64,000 bases of DNA, taken from assembly GCF_015706575.1 (NCBI RefSeq), contig NW_024037072.1, forward strand, positions 18,973,162 to 19,037,161. The letters run 5' to 3'. Every line of letters starts with the position of its first letter. Position 1 is the first letter of the stretch. The notes beneath the pieces are model-generated. The model was given only the letters and a program-made list of their open reading frames with translations, was not told the DNA's origin and ran no database searches. The stretch comes from Patiria miniata (taxonomy: Eukaryota; Echinodermata; Asteroidea; Valvatida; Asterinidae). Positions 55,081-64,000 of the stretch are shown piece after piece. Both the position numbers and the translations under genes were made by a program.

Positions 55081-58000
55081 TCAGACAACACAAACACCAT
55101 AAAAGCCAGACATTTTAAGACTCACCAAATCCAGTCAAAGCTCCTTCAATTGAGATTGAACGCCCACTGCAGCAGCAGCATGTTAATACCACGCCGTCTT
55201 CAGATACAGGCAACAACGAGCGAAAGAGCATACGCGACGAATGCAGATCAATTCGATGGACGAACGATCCTGTTCGGGGAAGTCGGCAGTTAGGAACAGC
55301 TACCACGTAGTGCTACCAGGTAGTTTCTGTGATGTAGTTGGGACAATAAAAGAACTCACACCACAGGTTTATCGCGGTGTCATTTCCTCTTTCAAGTGGT
55401 TGTGAGTGACATGTTTCTCTACTTTCCGGGTGAGGGTCACGATAACCAGCAGTTCGAGTGGGCGAAAGCAGTATGAATGAGGAACTAAACTACAGACCCC
55501 TTTTGTCGCGTTTGATTAAAATACCCAACAACAGCGTCAGACGCCACACAATGACCTAACTTCTTTTAGTACAGCGCCACTTCACACAGTTTACATCTAG
55601 CGGAGGCGTTCCGTAAACACGTCATTGTCAAACGGTTCCCCAACCGAGACTCCTTTGCTTACGATTTTTGACGCGTATCGTTCCCCTGTTTCAAGGCCAA
55701 CAATCTCTCTCCAGTTTCAATGAAAGCTTCATCACTCCATTCAACCGCTCGCCCTTTTTTGTCAATTCCACCACTGAACGTTTATAAAGAATAACAATTC
55801 CGTTAAACGATACTGCAGGTTTGTGAGAGGATCCCTCACGTAGTTGGAGTCAAATACTAATAAGTACATTGGCCCAAGTTATCAGCGTCAAGTGGAACAC
55901 TAGAGTGGAATGGCGGCCCGTGTTGACGCTAATTAACCATTATTGAAGACACTTGAACTATCCGACACTTAATGACACGATCCGTGAATGTACTTACGGA
56001 ATGACAAATTTCTTACGAAAGCTGTACTGTTTCGAAGCATTATTACGCGGGTCTATAAAAGCCCTGTATACGACCCCTATATATACAGACACCAGCTTAT
56101 TGTTCAACGCGTAATCAGCCATGGAAAAAAGCTGTCTGATAGTGGATGTTACGGGCTGCAATTTTGTGATTAAAGTCAACAGAGGGCGTCTGTTTAATAT
56201 GCTCACCAGGGACCGCCTGAAAACATTCATGCACACACTCAGCATAATTACCGATTGGTATAATTATAAACTATTATTAAAAATATCCAAACACGTTTGC
56301 ACAGGATGATCAATTATATATGCAGCAGTTAATAAAGTGGGGACAAATGCACAATGAAAAAGTTTTAAAAAAGCCACTATATGCTACAGGATGTTTGCAT
56401 CTTCTCAATGCAAGAGGACACTTAAGAAAACCCAAGGGTAACAAAAGTTCAGTTAAAACGCCCTCCACACTCTTCAATTCAATGCAATGTTCTTGTTCTG
56501 TCACGTTTTGATTCAGTGAGCCACAAGATACAATTTCGTATGCAATTTCTGGGATCAACACTCATTTCGTAATTGAAAAAAAAATCGTTCTCATCATGAA
56601 ACAGCAAAAAGGTAAAATGAGAGTAAGGATAAATACAACTTGAACAAAAAGTGAAAACACTGACAAAGCATGCATGTGGCAAACGGTCACCGTAACACAA
56701 AAATAAGTCTCATCATCGTCTCATCAGAAAAAAAATCATAATGAAACTGAAAGCGTTTTCGGGAGTTTCGATCAGCACGAAAACACAATGCTTTGTAAAC
56801 AATAGTCACACGCTTGCATGTCAAGCAACGAAAAACTCGTGCTGCAATAATGCCGTTTCAGAAACTTGGCGTATAAAAAGCCATTACTTCTATCATTTCA
56901 ACCGTAAGCAATACAAGTCATGTTCCCGCTATGTGCGTGTTTGCGCGTGTACGATGGGTTTGCGCACGTGATGAGCCCGACGTACTTGTCCCAGATGCAT
57001 AATAAAATAATTTAAAAAAAAATAATAAAAACCATTCTTCTATAGCGCATATCACCATGCATGTGCCCGCGACCAACATCAATAAACAGAACACTGTTAG
57101 GAGACAAGCTAATAGTACGTTTCCTACCAAGTTTTCGATTTTTTTTTTCTCAATGAAAAGTCCGTTTTCAAAGGGCATTCCTTCGATTCGCCTTATCGAA
57201 GTATTCAAAGAGCATTCAGTTCTCTGTGTTCTATTCCAAAGTGCGTGACAAGTCGTTCCACTTCGTTTATTTTAGGCCACGCCGTTCATTATTGAATTTC
57301 TCCCATTCGTCAATCGAATTATTGCTGCTGGGCTCTTTTTTGCCATTTGTTCTATCAAATAAAACCGTGTTTGGTGCGCCTATACGTTAATGTGCGGTGC
57401 GTTATTTTCCTTTATATATTCCGCTGAAATTCATTTTCGTTTAAAGTGAGTACCAATCGACCGTAAGTACTCGTCCTATTTTCAGGTATGACTGAAACGA
57501 CCTGATCAATCAAGTGAAGTCTGAAATTAACTGAATACAGTTAACAACGACGATCATTTCAAGAATAGTATAGGCCTACAGTAAAGAGACAAGAACCGAG
57601 AACATTAATTGAGTGACCATTTTACCTGCTGAATTGTGGGGAAAAACCGGTTTAATGAAAACATATCTCACAGGCCTTTATTCCATACCTGCGGCGCTTT
57701 TACCTTCGTTTCCCAAAACAGCTACCCTGATGAACGGAAAAGATAAAAGTCCAGTTAATCTGGACCGTGTTTCCTGGTATACTGAATTGGAAATTATTTA
57801 GCGGTAATTTTTATATCGCGCTGGCTCGGACTATTGTTGATCTGACCTACTTTTAATAATTTTCGATCTGAACCCAAATTTAGATGTGGTGATAAACTGA
57901 CGCGGACTTTCAGCAAATTGTTCTATTAATTTTTGCACCGCATGTCGTCACTTGAGCGGGCGGCATTTACTTATAATGTTGGAAAATAAAGATGCTTGGC

Positions 58001-60091
58001 TGGCTGTCTTGCTCGGGCTAAAACTGCGTGTGCTTGAAGAATTAATACTACCGTAAACCAATGCCTCAAGACTAAAGACTTATCAAAATAAGGTCTTTCT
58101 CGGGAGAGGATATTAAAAGGGGAGAACCAAATTCTGCCGATGTTGATAAACTTGTTAATTGAAGCAGGTTGGTGAACACGACTACAAGAGGAATTGTTTA
58201 CCAAATATACTTTTACGAAATCTACGAATCAAACACTGCACATACCACAGCACCAATAATGTCATGGAGGCATTTTGACGATATTTTCTGCTCAAATCTG
58301 CTGTTGGCCTTTTGGCCTTTCGGTCAAACAGCGAGAGAGCTGGACGATGAGACCAAGGTTGTTATGACCATGGAGATATAGCTTTATGCTATGACCGTTC
58401 GACCGACTCCAACCATAAGAGGCCCATCAATCATCGTCTGTTCCTTAATGACGGTACTAATCCGGGTTATAAAAGGCCTAATTCGTTTAGTTGACAGATA
58501 ATTAGTCTGACGTGAAAGCTGAGTGATGAGATTGGGCAGTGTTAGATTACACCATGATAATTAATCAGATATAGCAAAATAATTTGACAGATCCGACGCC
58601 TCGGGGTTTTGAACAATTCAAACAAAAATTTCAATAAACAAACCGTAATGTTAAATTTGTGAAGGTAAAGCCCTCTTTGCAATATACGCATTTCAATCAA
58701 ATTAAGTCATTAATCGTTCACGTCAATAACAAGAATATGGGTCAACACAATGCCTCAAGCTTTGTTGTGCAGTATGCAAGATAAATATTTACTGGTGAAA
58801 ACAGAAATTCACATCAACAGTGACCCACAAAAATGGATGTTTTATTTATATCCCCCGATCAATGGGCCAAAACCTTTCTGGATAAATGGAGCTAGCTATA
58901 AGTATTAGGCTAATAAGGTGTAATAATATATAATGATAAGAGGCCTAATACACTAATGTAATGTTCTTCATGTACAATCGAGCACTGTTTCCTACAGCCA
59001 CGTAAAAAAATGCACGCGTCGGCGGGTCGCATCTAGAAAGTTCCTGCACCCTCTGATTGACTTTTTCCCCATCGACGCAAACATGCCAAGCCTACCGAAC
59101 AACGAGAATGTGACGCTAGAGAATGCGATTCTAAATATACATCCAAGACATTGGAAACTGCAGCTACCTTTTATCCCTTTGCCTTTGAAGTTACTCTTCT
59201 ACTATATATATTAAATGTGTTTTGTTCAATTCCTTGACATTTCGCTATTAAATCAGTGACGATGTACTATACGAGGCGTAAACGGTGGTTTAGGCCTAAA
59301 AGCTTTCCTGCACATAAACACAAAGGGGTCCGCGAAATAAATATGTGAATAGGCGTCGCAGGGGAGGGGGGGGGGGCAAGGAGGAGAACTACCCACGAGC
59401 AAAAGTAGTAATAGCTACAGAAATAAATAAAAATAGATGAAAGGAAAAGATAGGAGAAAAAAAAAAACAGAAAAAGAGGGTCAAGTACATAATGTGTAAT
59501 GATTTTATTTATTTTTAACAATAGGCCTAGAAAGTGCCGGAAAAGGGTCTAAAAGGCAGGTGTGTATGTACATGCATACTGCAGTGTGGGTTGTTGAACA
59601 GCCCCAAGCGTCCATTGATGTCCCGATTACCCCCCCCCCCCCCTCCCCCGAATAAAGGGTTGCCGAGGAACGATATTAGACCCCCGTCCCGGCTATTCGA
59701 AAGTTCCCATGGCCAGTCGTGGGCCTGTTCCGGACACATTTTGGGGTACCTCCTCAACCCAATTGTTAAGTTTCTCGCTGCTTACAATACTTGAGACGGC
59801 ATATAATATAGGCCTACAAAGGCAATATTATTGCCTTTAAAATTGAGTATTTGGTCATGTTTTAAAGTTAATTGTTCCTAGGACGTCAATTTTTATACGT
59901 GCAAGCTGGTCATGGTGTTTTATTTTCCCACGTAAATCGTTACCTTATATTTTGCTATTAATTAATGATTTTTTTAAATACACTGCTGGGTCTCGCCCTT
60001 GGGTTGACTCTACATTCCCTTTTAATTCGAGCACTATTTAATTACATGTCTTCCCCACACACAATTTTGGAAAAATTTCCGGTAGATTTCG
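55081..60091. other. Long stretch without a supportable gene
   Basis: A G-run lies at about 59363-59373 and a C-run at 59631-59643. AGAGGGCGTCT occurs at 56180. Minus-strand 55115-55306 has an open frame ending at a good donor (GGATTTG|GTGAGT) but no recognisable protein. Nothing else is supported. Confidence 0.4.
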
Positions 60092-60187
60092 GAGTAACCT
60101 TTTGTGAACGATTTTCTTTGCAAGCAAAGAAAAACGGGGTATAGCCTTTTGTAATCATTTTGCGACCTGAAAAAAAACGGGGGTAAC
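60092..60187. repeat. Two-unit tandem repeat of about 47 bp
   Basis: GTAACCTTTTGTGAACGATT, then AAAGAAAAACGGGG, is followed by GTATAGCCTTTTGTAATCAT, then GAAAAAAAACGGGGG. The units are diverged. Confidence 0.5.
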
Positions 60188-60498
60188 TTTTTTCAGTTTT
60201 TTTTTTTAGTCCAACCCTTCGCCAAATTAGTCCGTGGAAATAACCGTCCCTGGATGCATGCAAAATAGGCAGGCTGTCTTTCCATTGAAGGAAAATAATT
60301 AATTGTTGGAAAAGCAGTGATGATAAAATCACACCTCACACTCTCTCAGTGCCTAACAACGACCCGGAACCACAGCGGAAATGATGCCCAAGGTCCTATG
60401 GGTTAAAATGACAAACTTTTATCTCAAATAATATTCCTCCCATTCCACGCTGAGCCACTCAATATTTGTATACTAGCCGGCCGCGCTGTCCTTGCTTC

Positions 60499-60519
60499 GT
60501 ACGTACGTACGTACGTACA
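60499..60519. repeat. (ACGT)n microsatellite
   Basis: About five CGTA units run into a TACATGTACATG word. Confidence 0.8.
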
Positions 60520-61490
60520 TGTACATGCGTGACTTTCTGTGATCAATACCACAGCCTGTTTGTGATGATAAACATTGAGGATATATTTGCTGGAATCAAC
60601 CATGGATGTAGAAATAAACCAGGGTAAATCAAAGCCTTTGAATTTTAGCCATGAATCTTGTTTGCATGATCCAGATACAGATGCGCATAGGCCATTAATT
60701 CAATCTATTTTTTCACTCCGTGATTCAATTTGTGTATTTGTGTAAGTCGGCAAAATGCCGACTTGCAGCAGAAGCCGACATTTGCGTAAGTCGTCTCAAA
60801 TTCTCTGGTTCCGAGAGTGCCGTCTTAGCCGGAGTTTACTGTAATCTAAACAAAAATTCGCGTCAAATTTGTTTTTGTCAAAATGACACTTTTTTCCGGA
60901 TGGAATGGCTTGGAAAAGTTGGATCTGACCCAGGTCTGCTTTTCAACATGCCGACCACTTTTGTGACATGTTTCATTTTCACGGATCCAACACAAACAAA
61001 TGAGTTAATTTCAAATAACGCGGCTCAGTGTTTCAAGACTCTTCATTGTCAGTAGGCCATTCGCAAGCAATACTCCAGACCTCCAAGGTTTCTTATATCT
61101 CTTGATAATTTACAATTCCCCAACAATTTATGCGATTCATGGAGCGATGGTCAGAAATGTTAACAGTTACATGTTAAACATCTCGGTTCGAACAGACATT
61201 TTAACAATTTAATTTATTAAAGCATGTCCTCACTCGAAAGTTGACACAAACTTCAAAAAAGCGAAAAAAAAAGGCTTTTAATAGTTTGAGGATGTAGCTT
61301 CCTGCATAATTTTCAGGGTATTTCCAAGACTATTTAAAAATACGAAAACTGGTAAATATCTGTTCTTAAGAGGCATCATAGAGAGCTAGACAAATTTATG
61401 ATTCAATGGCTTTGTTTATTTCTTAACACATTGTAGAAATATATATAGTTTTGCACAATTCTCATGTAAAAAAAAAATGATTACACAATA
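60520..61490. other. Intergenic DNA
   Basis: A perfect hairpin AAGTCGGCA...TGCCGACTT lies at about 60745-60764. A 111-codon frame at 60720-61055 over it has no recognised domain and is not called. Confidence 0.4.
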
Positions 61491-61494
61491 AGAA

Positions 61495-61740
61495 AGCATG
61501 ATCATTTATTTAGTTGCTGTCTTATTTACACAGGGTGGCCTTACCAGTCAAAAAAACCTGCTCTCCATAAAGGCCCTGGTTCGTATTACATAAACATAAA
61601 TTAAATATCATAAAAGAAATTGAATTAAAAAAAAAAACCAAAAAAACATAGATATCATTAACAATACTAAGATTAACAATCAAATTAAATTAGACATAAA
61701 AAATAATAAAGACTAAAAAAAAAAGTCCAAATAAAACAAC
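61495..61740 (-). mobile_element. LINE 3' tail fragment
   Basis: Read on the minus strand, an AT-rich UTR leads to GGGCCTTTATGGAGAGCAGG, then GGTAAGGCCACCCTGTGTAA and ATAAGACAGCAACTAAATAA. This resembles the 3' UTR of CR1/L2-like LINEs in marine invertebrates. No coding part is left. Confidence 0.4.
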
Positions 61741-62768
61741 ACCGCAATTGAATTGAAAGCAGTTGATATATTAAACTAAAAGTAGAAACTGTGTTTCATC
61801 CTGAAAAGTAATATCGACTAATATACCGGAACGCTCACACAGCCCATTTCGGTAGAATATCGAAATAATTTCCACGAAATCTGCAATTATCATATGTAAA
61901 CCAATCACTTGATATTATAATTAGCTTTAGAAACCCGTAATCAGTTTAGTCTGTAAAGTAGGCTATCCGTTACATTAGCTGAATACTATCCGCTGTACAT
62001 AAAAGATTGGAATCATTGGCTGGCAACATTACCATCTAGAGTGTCTGCCTCACAAGGATGTCGTGGTTTCCATTCAATATTCTATCACATAAAATTTATA
62101 TTACACGCATCACATTACACTACACACCATAAGTGACGAGACGACACGGCCTTCGTGGTTTCAAAGCCAGAGATAGAGTCGACAGCCATAAACTTCAAGA
62201 TAATGGTCACCATTTGCCCCAAAAATTGTATTATTTTTTTGCTGAAACAAAGAAAAACAATACAATAACTCTGAAGCAGGTTATTAAAATAACCAACCTG
62301 TCGCCAATTCAGCTCAGTAAGATCTATTTGTTTTGAGAAAACTGTAAAATTCATCTTTACTTGCAAAGCAAATAACGATGCAAAGCAAGGTTTCCGTTGA
62401 AAGCCCTCTCTTCCAAATCGTTCATTTACCCTAACTTTTACCCTAACTTTTACCTTACTGAGTTTGACTAAGAACCGTACCAAGTCTGCCAAAATCCATC
62501 ACTGACTCTGCTTCACATAAATGCTTCAGGACCAAATCCGTACTTGAACCAAAGACAAACACAGTCAGATGCACAAACAAAATACAAACAGGATGCTTGA
62601 TACTGTTATTAAACATACAATCAAGACTTAGTAGGATATCGTGCTATTTTAGTTGTTTGGTTTTTGGATTGTTGGCAAATGGTGTCCATTATACCTCTAA
62701 CAAGAAAATAGTCAAACATGCTAAAAATGAAACAAATGATTGAACCCCCCCCCCAAAAAAAAACACCA
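61741..62768. other. Intergenic DNA with a short tandem repeat
   Basis: TTACCCTAACTTT is repeated about 2.5 times at 62428-62456, which makes a 125-codon minus-strand frame look basic and repetitive. It is not called. Confidence 0.4.
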
Positions 62769-63144
62769 TTAGGCCAAAAAAAATTAAGTCGGTCTCTGGT
62801 CAGCGCGTGAGTCGATTTTAATCATGCGCGTCGATCTTTTTCTTTCTCCAAAATGTTCCGCGGTAGCTCCAACAGCGCCCTCTATTTCCGCACCTCCTCA
62901 ATTTTTTTTTTACCAAAGAGCACCAAGGAATGGGAAATTGCACCAAGGCAAATGATCGAAAGCACCAAGGCAAATTATGGAGGACACCAATGTACATGAG
63001 GACACCAAAAAAGCAAAATAGTACCCCACCTTGTCTGTACAATCCAAGCTTGAAGAAGAAGAAAAAAAAAAAAAAGCCGCGTGGCCTCGTCAATTCCGGA
63101 ACTTTGGTCTGACCAGAGACCGAATATTTCTTTTTTTGGCCTTA
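62769..63144. mobile_element. 370-bp Harbinger-like MITE, copy 2
   Basis: The element is 62772-63141, flanked by TTA at 62769-62771 and 63142-63144. The left end is GGCCAAAAAAAATTAAGTCG, then GTCTCTGGTCAG. The right end inverted is GGCCAAAAAAAGAAATATTC, then GGTCTCTGGTCAG. It has exactly the same length as the element at 31622-31991 and similar terminal words, but an unlike interior. Confidence 0.75.
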
Positions 63145-63711
63145 CACTTCTGTTTTATTGGAATACATTTACAGTGAAACAAGGAAACATCAGGTTTTCC
63201 GCCAGTGGCACTCTTTGTTTTCTTTCCAGCAGCCAGTTCCTTCAGCAAACATTTCCTGTTAACGATTACATCAAGGGAAATAAAAATAAATACCACGAAG
63301 CCAGAATAGCAGGATAGCTCCTCATCAAAATAAGCAGCTTTTCTGCTTAAAACACCTCCTAAAACAAACATCTGTGAACGCATGATCTATTCCACATAGG
63401 CCCAACAGTGTTTTGAATAAAATGGAGAGTGTCAATGGTGGGGAAAATGTCAGGAAATCTTGTGAATATGGTCAGCCTAAAAAAAAAAAATGTTGTCAGG
63501 AAAGCTGGAATTAATTGAACAGGATATGGATTTTTTCCCCCTTCTGAGCTGATCTTGCTATCAGAACAGTATTAACTGTATAGACCATTTGCACTGTGGC
63601 CATATTTGAGGTGTGTGCTTTGTTCAACAGCGATACGCATGAGTTAGACCTCGTGCTCATTCATTGTTAATGAATTAAATTAACATAAAACACACCAATG
63701 CCAGCGTTGTG

Positions 63712-63925
63712 AAAGCAGGTGTAATGACCGTGACAGAGCATATCAACCATGATATACAATTAATGATTCAGAGAACTGATCCACAAGTCCTAGTCTGTAA
63801 TCTCCTTGACTGTTACTAGATCATGGACGCAGAAATATTTTTGAAAAACATATTGTCAGATTTACTCACAGTGCTCTTAAATGCTGTGTCACGGACACTA
63901 CAAAACGCTGAGGAATTGCCCACCT
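63712..63925 (+). mobile_element. MITE, copy 3 of three
   Basis: It shares GTGACAGAGC, GATCCACAAGTCCTAGTCTG, TAATCTCCTTGACTGTTACT and a terminal GAGGAATTGCCCACC with the copies at 5562-5789 and 7541-7730. Confidence 0.55.
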
Positions 63926-64000
63926 CCTTTGAATTTGTATCAAAAAAATATTTTCCAGGAAGTGGTCGGCGGGTTTGATGTAAAGGTTTGTGAATTTTAA

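Noticed and set aside
55115-55306. Possible minus-strand first exon ending at GGATTTG|GTGAGT
   Set aside because: The donor is good, but the peptide is not protein-like (Cys run from a CTG repeat) and no partner exon was found.
60720-61055. 111-codon plus-strand frame
   Set aside because: It begins over a perfect hairpin and has no recognisable domain or transcript signals.
62428-62456. Interstitial telomere repeat
   Set aside because: The TTACCCTAACTTT unit is not the TTAGGG unit, and only 2.5 copies are present.
62115-62492. 125-codon minus-strand frame with a basic VKVRVKVRV stretch
   Set aside because: The stretch comes from a short tandem repeat (TTACCCTAACTTT), not from a protein motif.

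Overview
The window looks like nuclear DNA from an invertebrate animal, most likely an ambulacrarian such as an echinoderm (a sea star would fit). This is an inference from three things: intron-bearing animal genes, a rhodopsin-class receptor of a style common in invertebrate deuterostomes, and a dense load of short DNA transposons, tRNA-derived repeats and LINE tails. There are no bacterial operons, no rRNA and no intact tRNA gene. I could not run a database search, so species and subfamily names are provisional.

Host genes are few. At 54-303 (+) lies the last coding exon of an SLC24-type Na+/Ca2+-K+ exchanger whose other exons lie before the window. At 13743-17312 (-) a complete three-exon ARPP-19/alpha-endosulfine gene can be assembled, with exact GT/AG junctions and the diagnostic FDSGDY site of the Greatwall-PP2A-B55 switch. 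At 34627-35769 (-) there is an intact single-exon 380-residue class A GPCR with a TATA box upstream. Head-to-head with it, at 36158-36340 (+), a 60-codon frame encodes a signal-peptide-like N-terminus and two Lys-Arg sites, so it may be a small secreted peptide precursor. No other host gene could be supported. From about 36.4 to 64 kb the window appears to be intergenic or intronic DNA.

The rest is a record of mobile DNA. Many elements can be bounded by terminal inverted repeats and target duplications read directly from the sequence. They include a 516-518 bp family with 9-bp duplications (Mutator-like by inference; three bounded copies and one fragment), two 370-bp elements flanked by TAA/TTA (Harbinger-like), a TTAA-flanked element (piggyBac-like), a TA-flanked foldback (Tc1/mariner-like), an AT-flanked 819-bp element with repeated AGCAAATGCT words, a GACTCGAGTC-rich hAT-like element and a 340-bp element built almost wholly from a 16-bp CCGACGCCTCAT word in both orientations. 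tRNA-like sequences bounded by inverted repeats occur three times. Two LINE C-terminal reading-frame remnants (10.5 kb and 47.5 kb) and one LINE 3' tail (61.5 kb) are present. Several elements are nested: 9974-11406 carries a LINE tail and another MITE inside it, while 20001-20518 and 23764-24279 each sit inside an older repeat.

Long G/C homopolymers (up to about 30 nt), the palindrome TACATGTACATGTA and the word AGAGGGCGCT recur across the window. The most unusual items are the TIR-bounded tRNA-like elements, the CCGACGCCTCAT element, two very young perfect palindromes (131-bp and 70-bp arms) and the peptide-like frame beside the GPCR.
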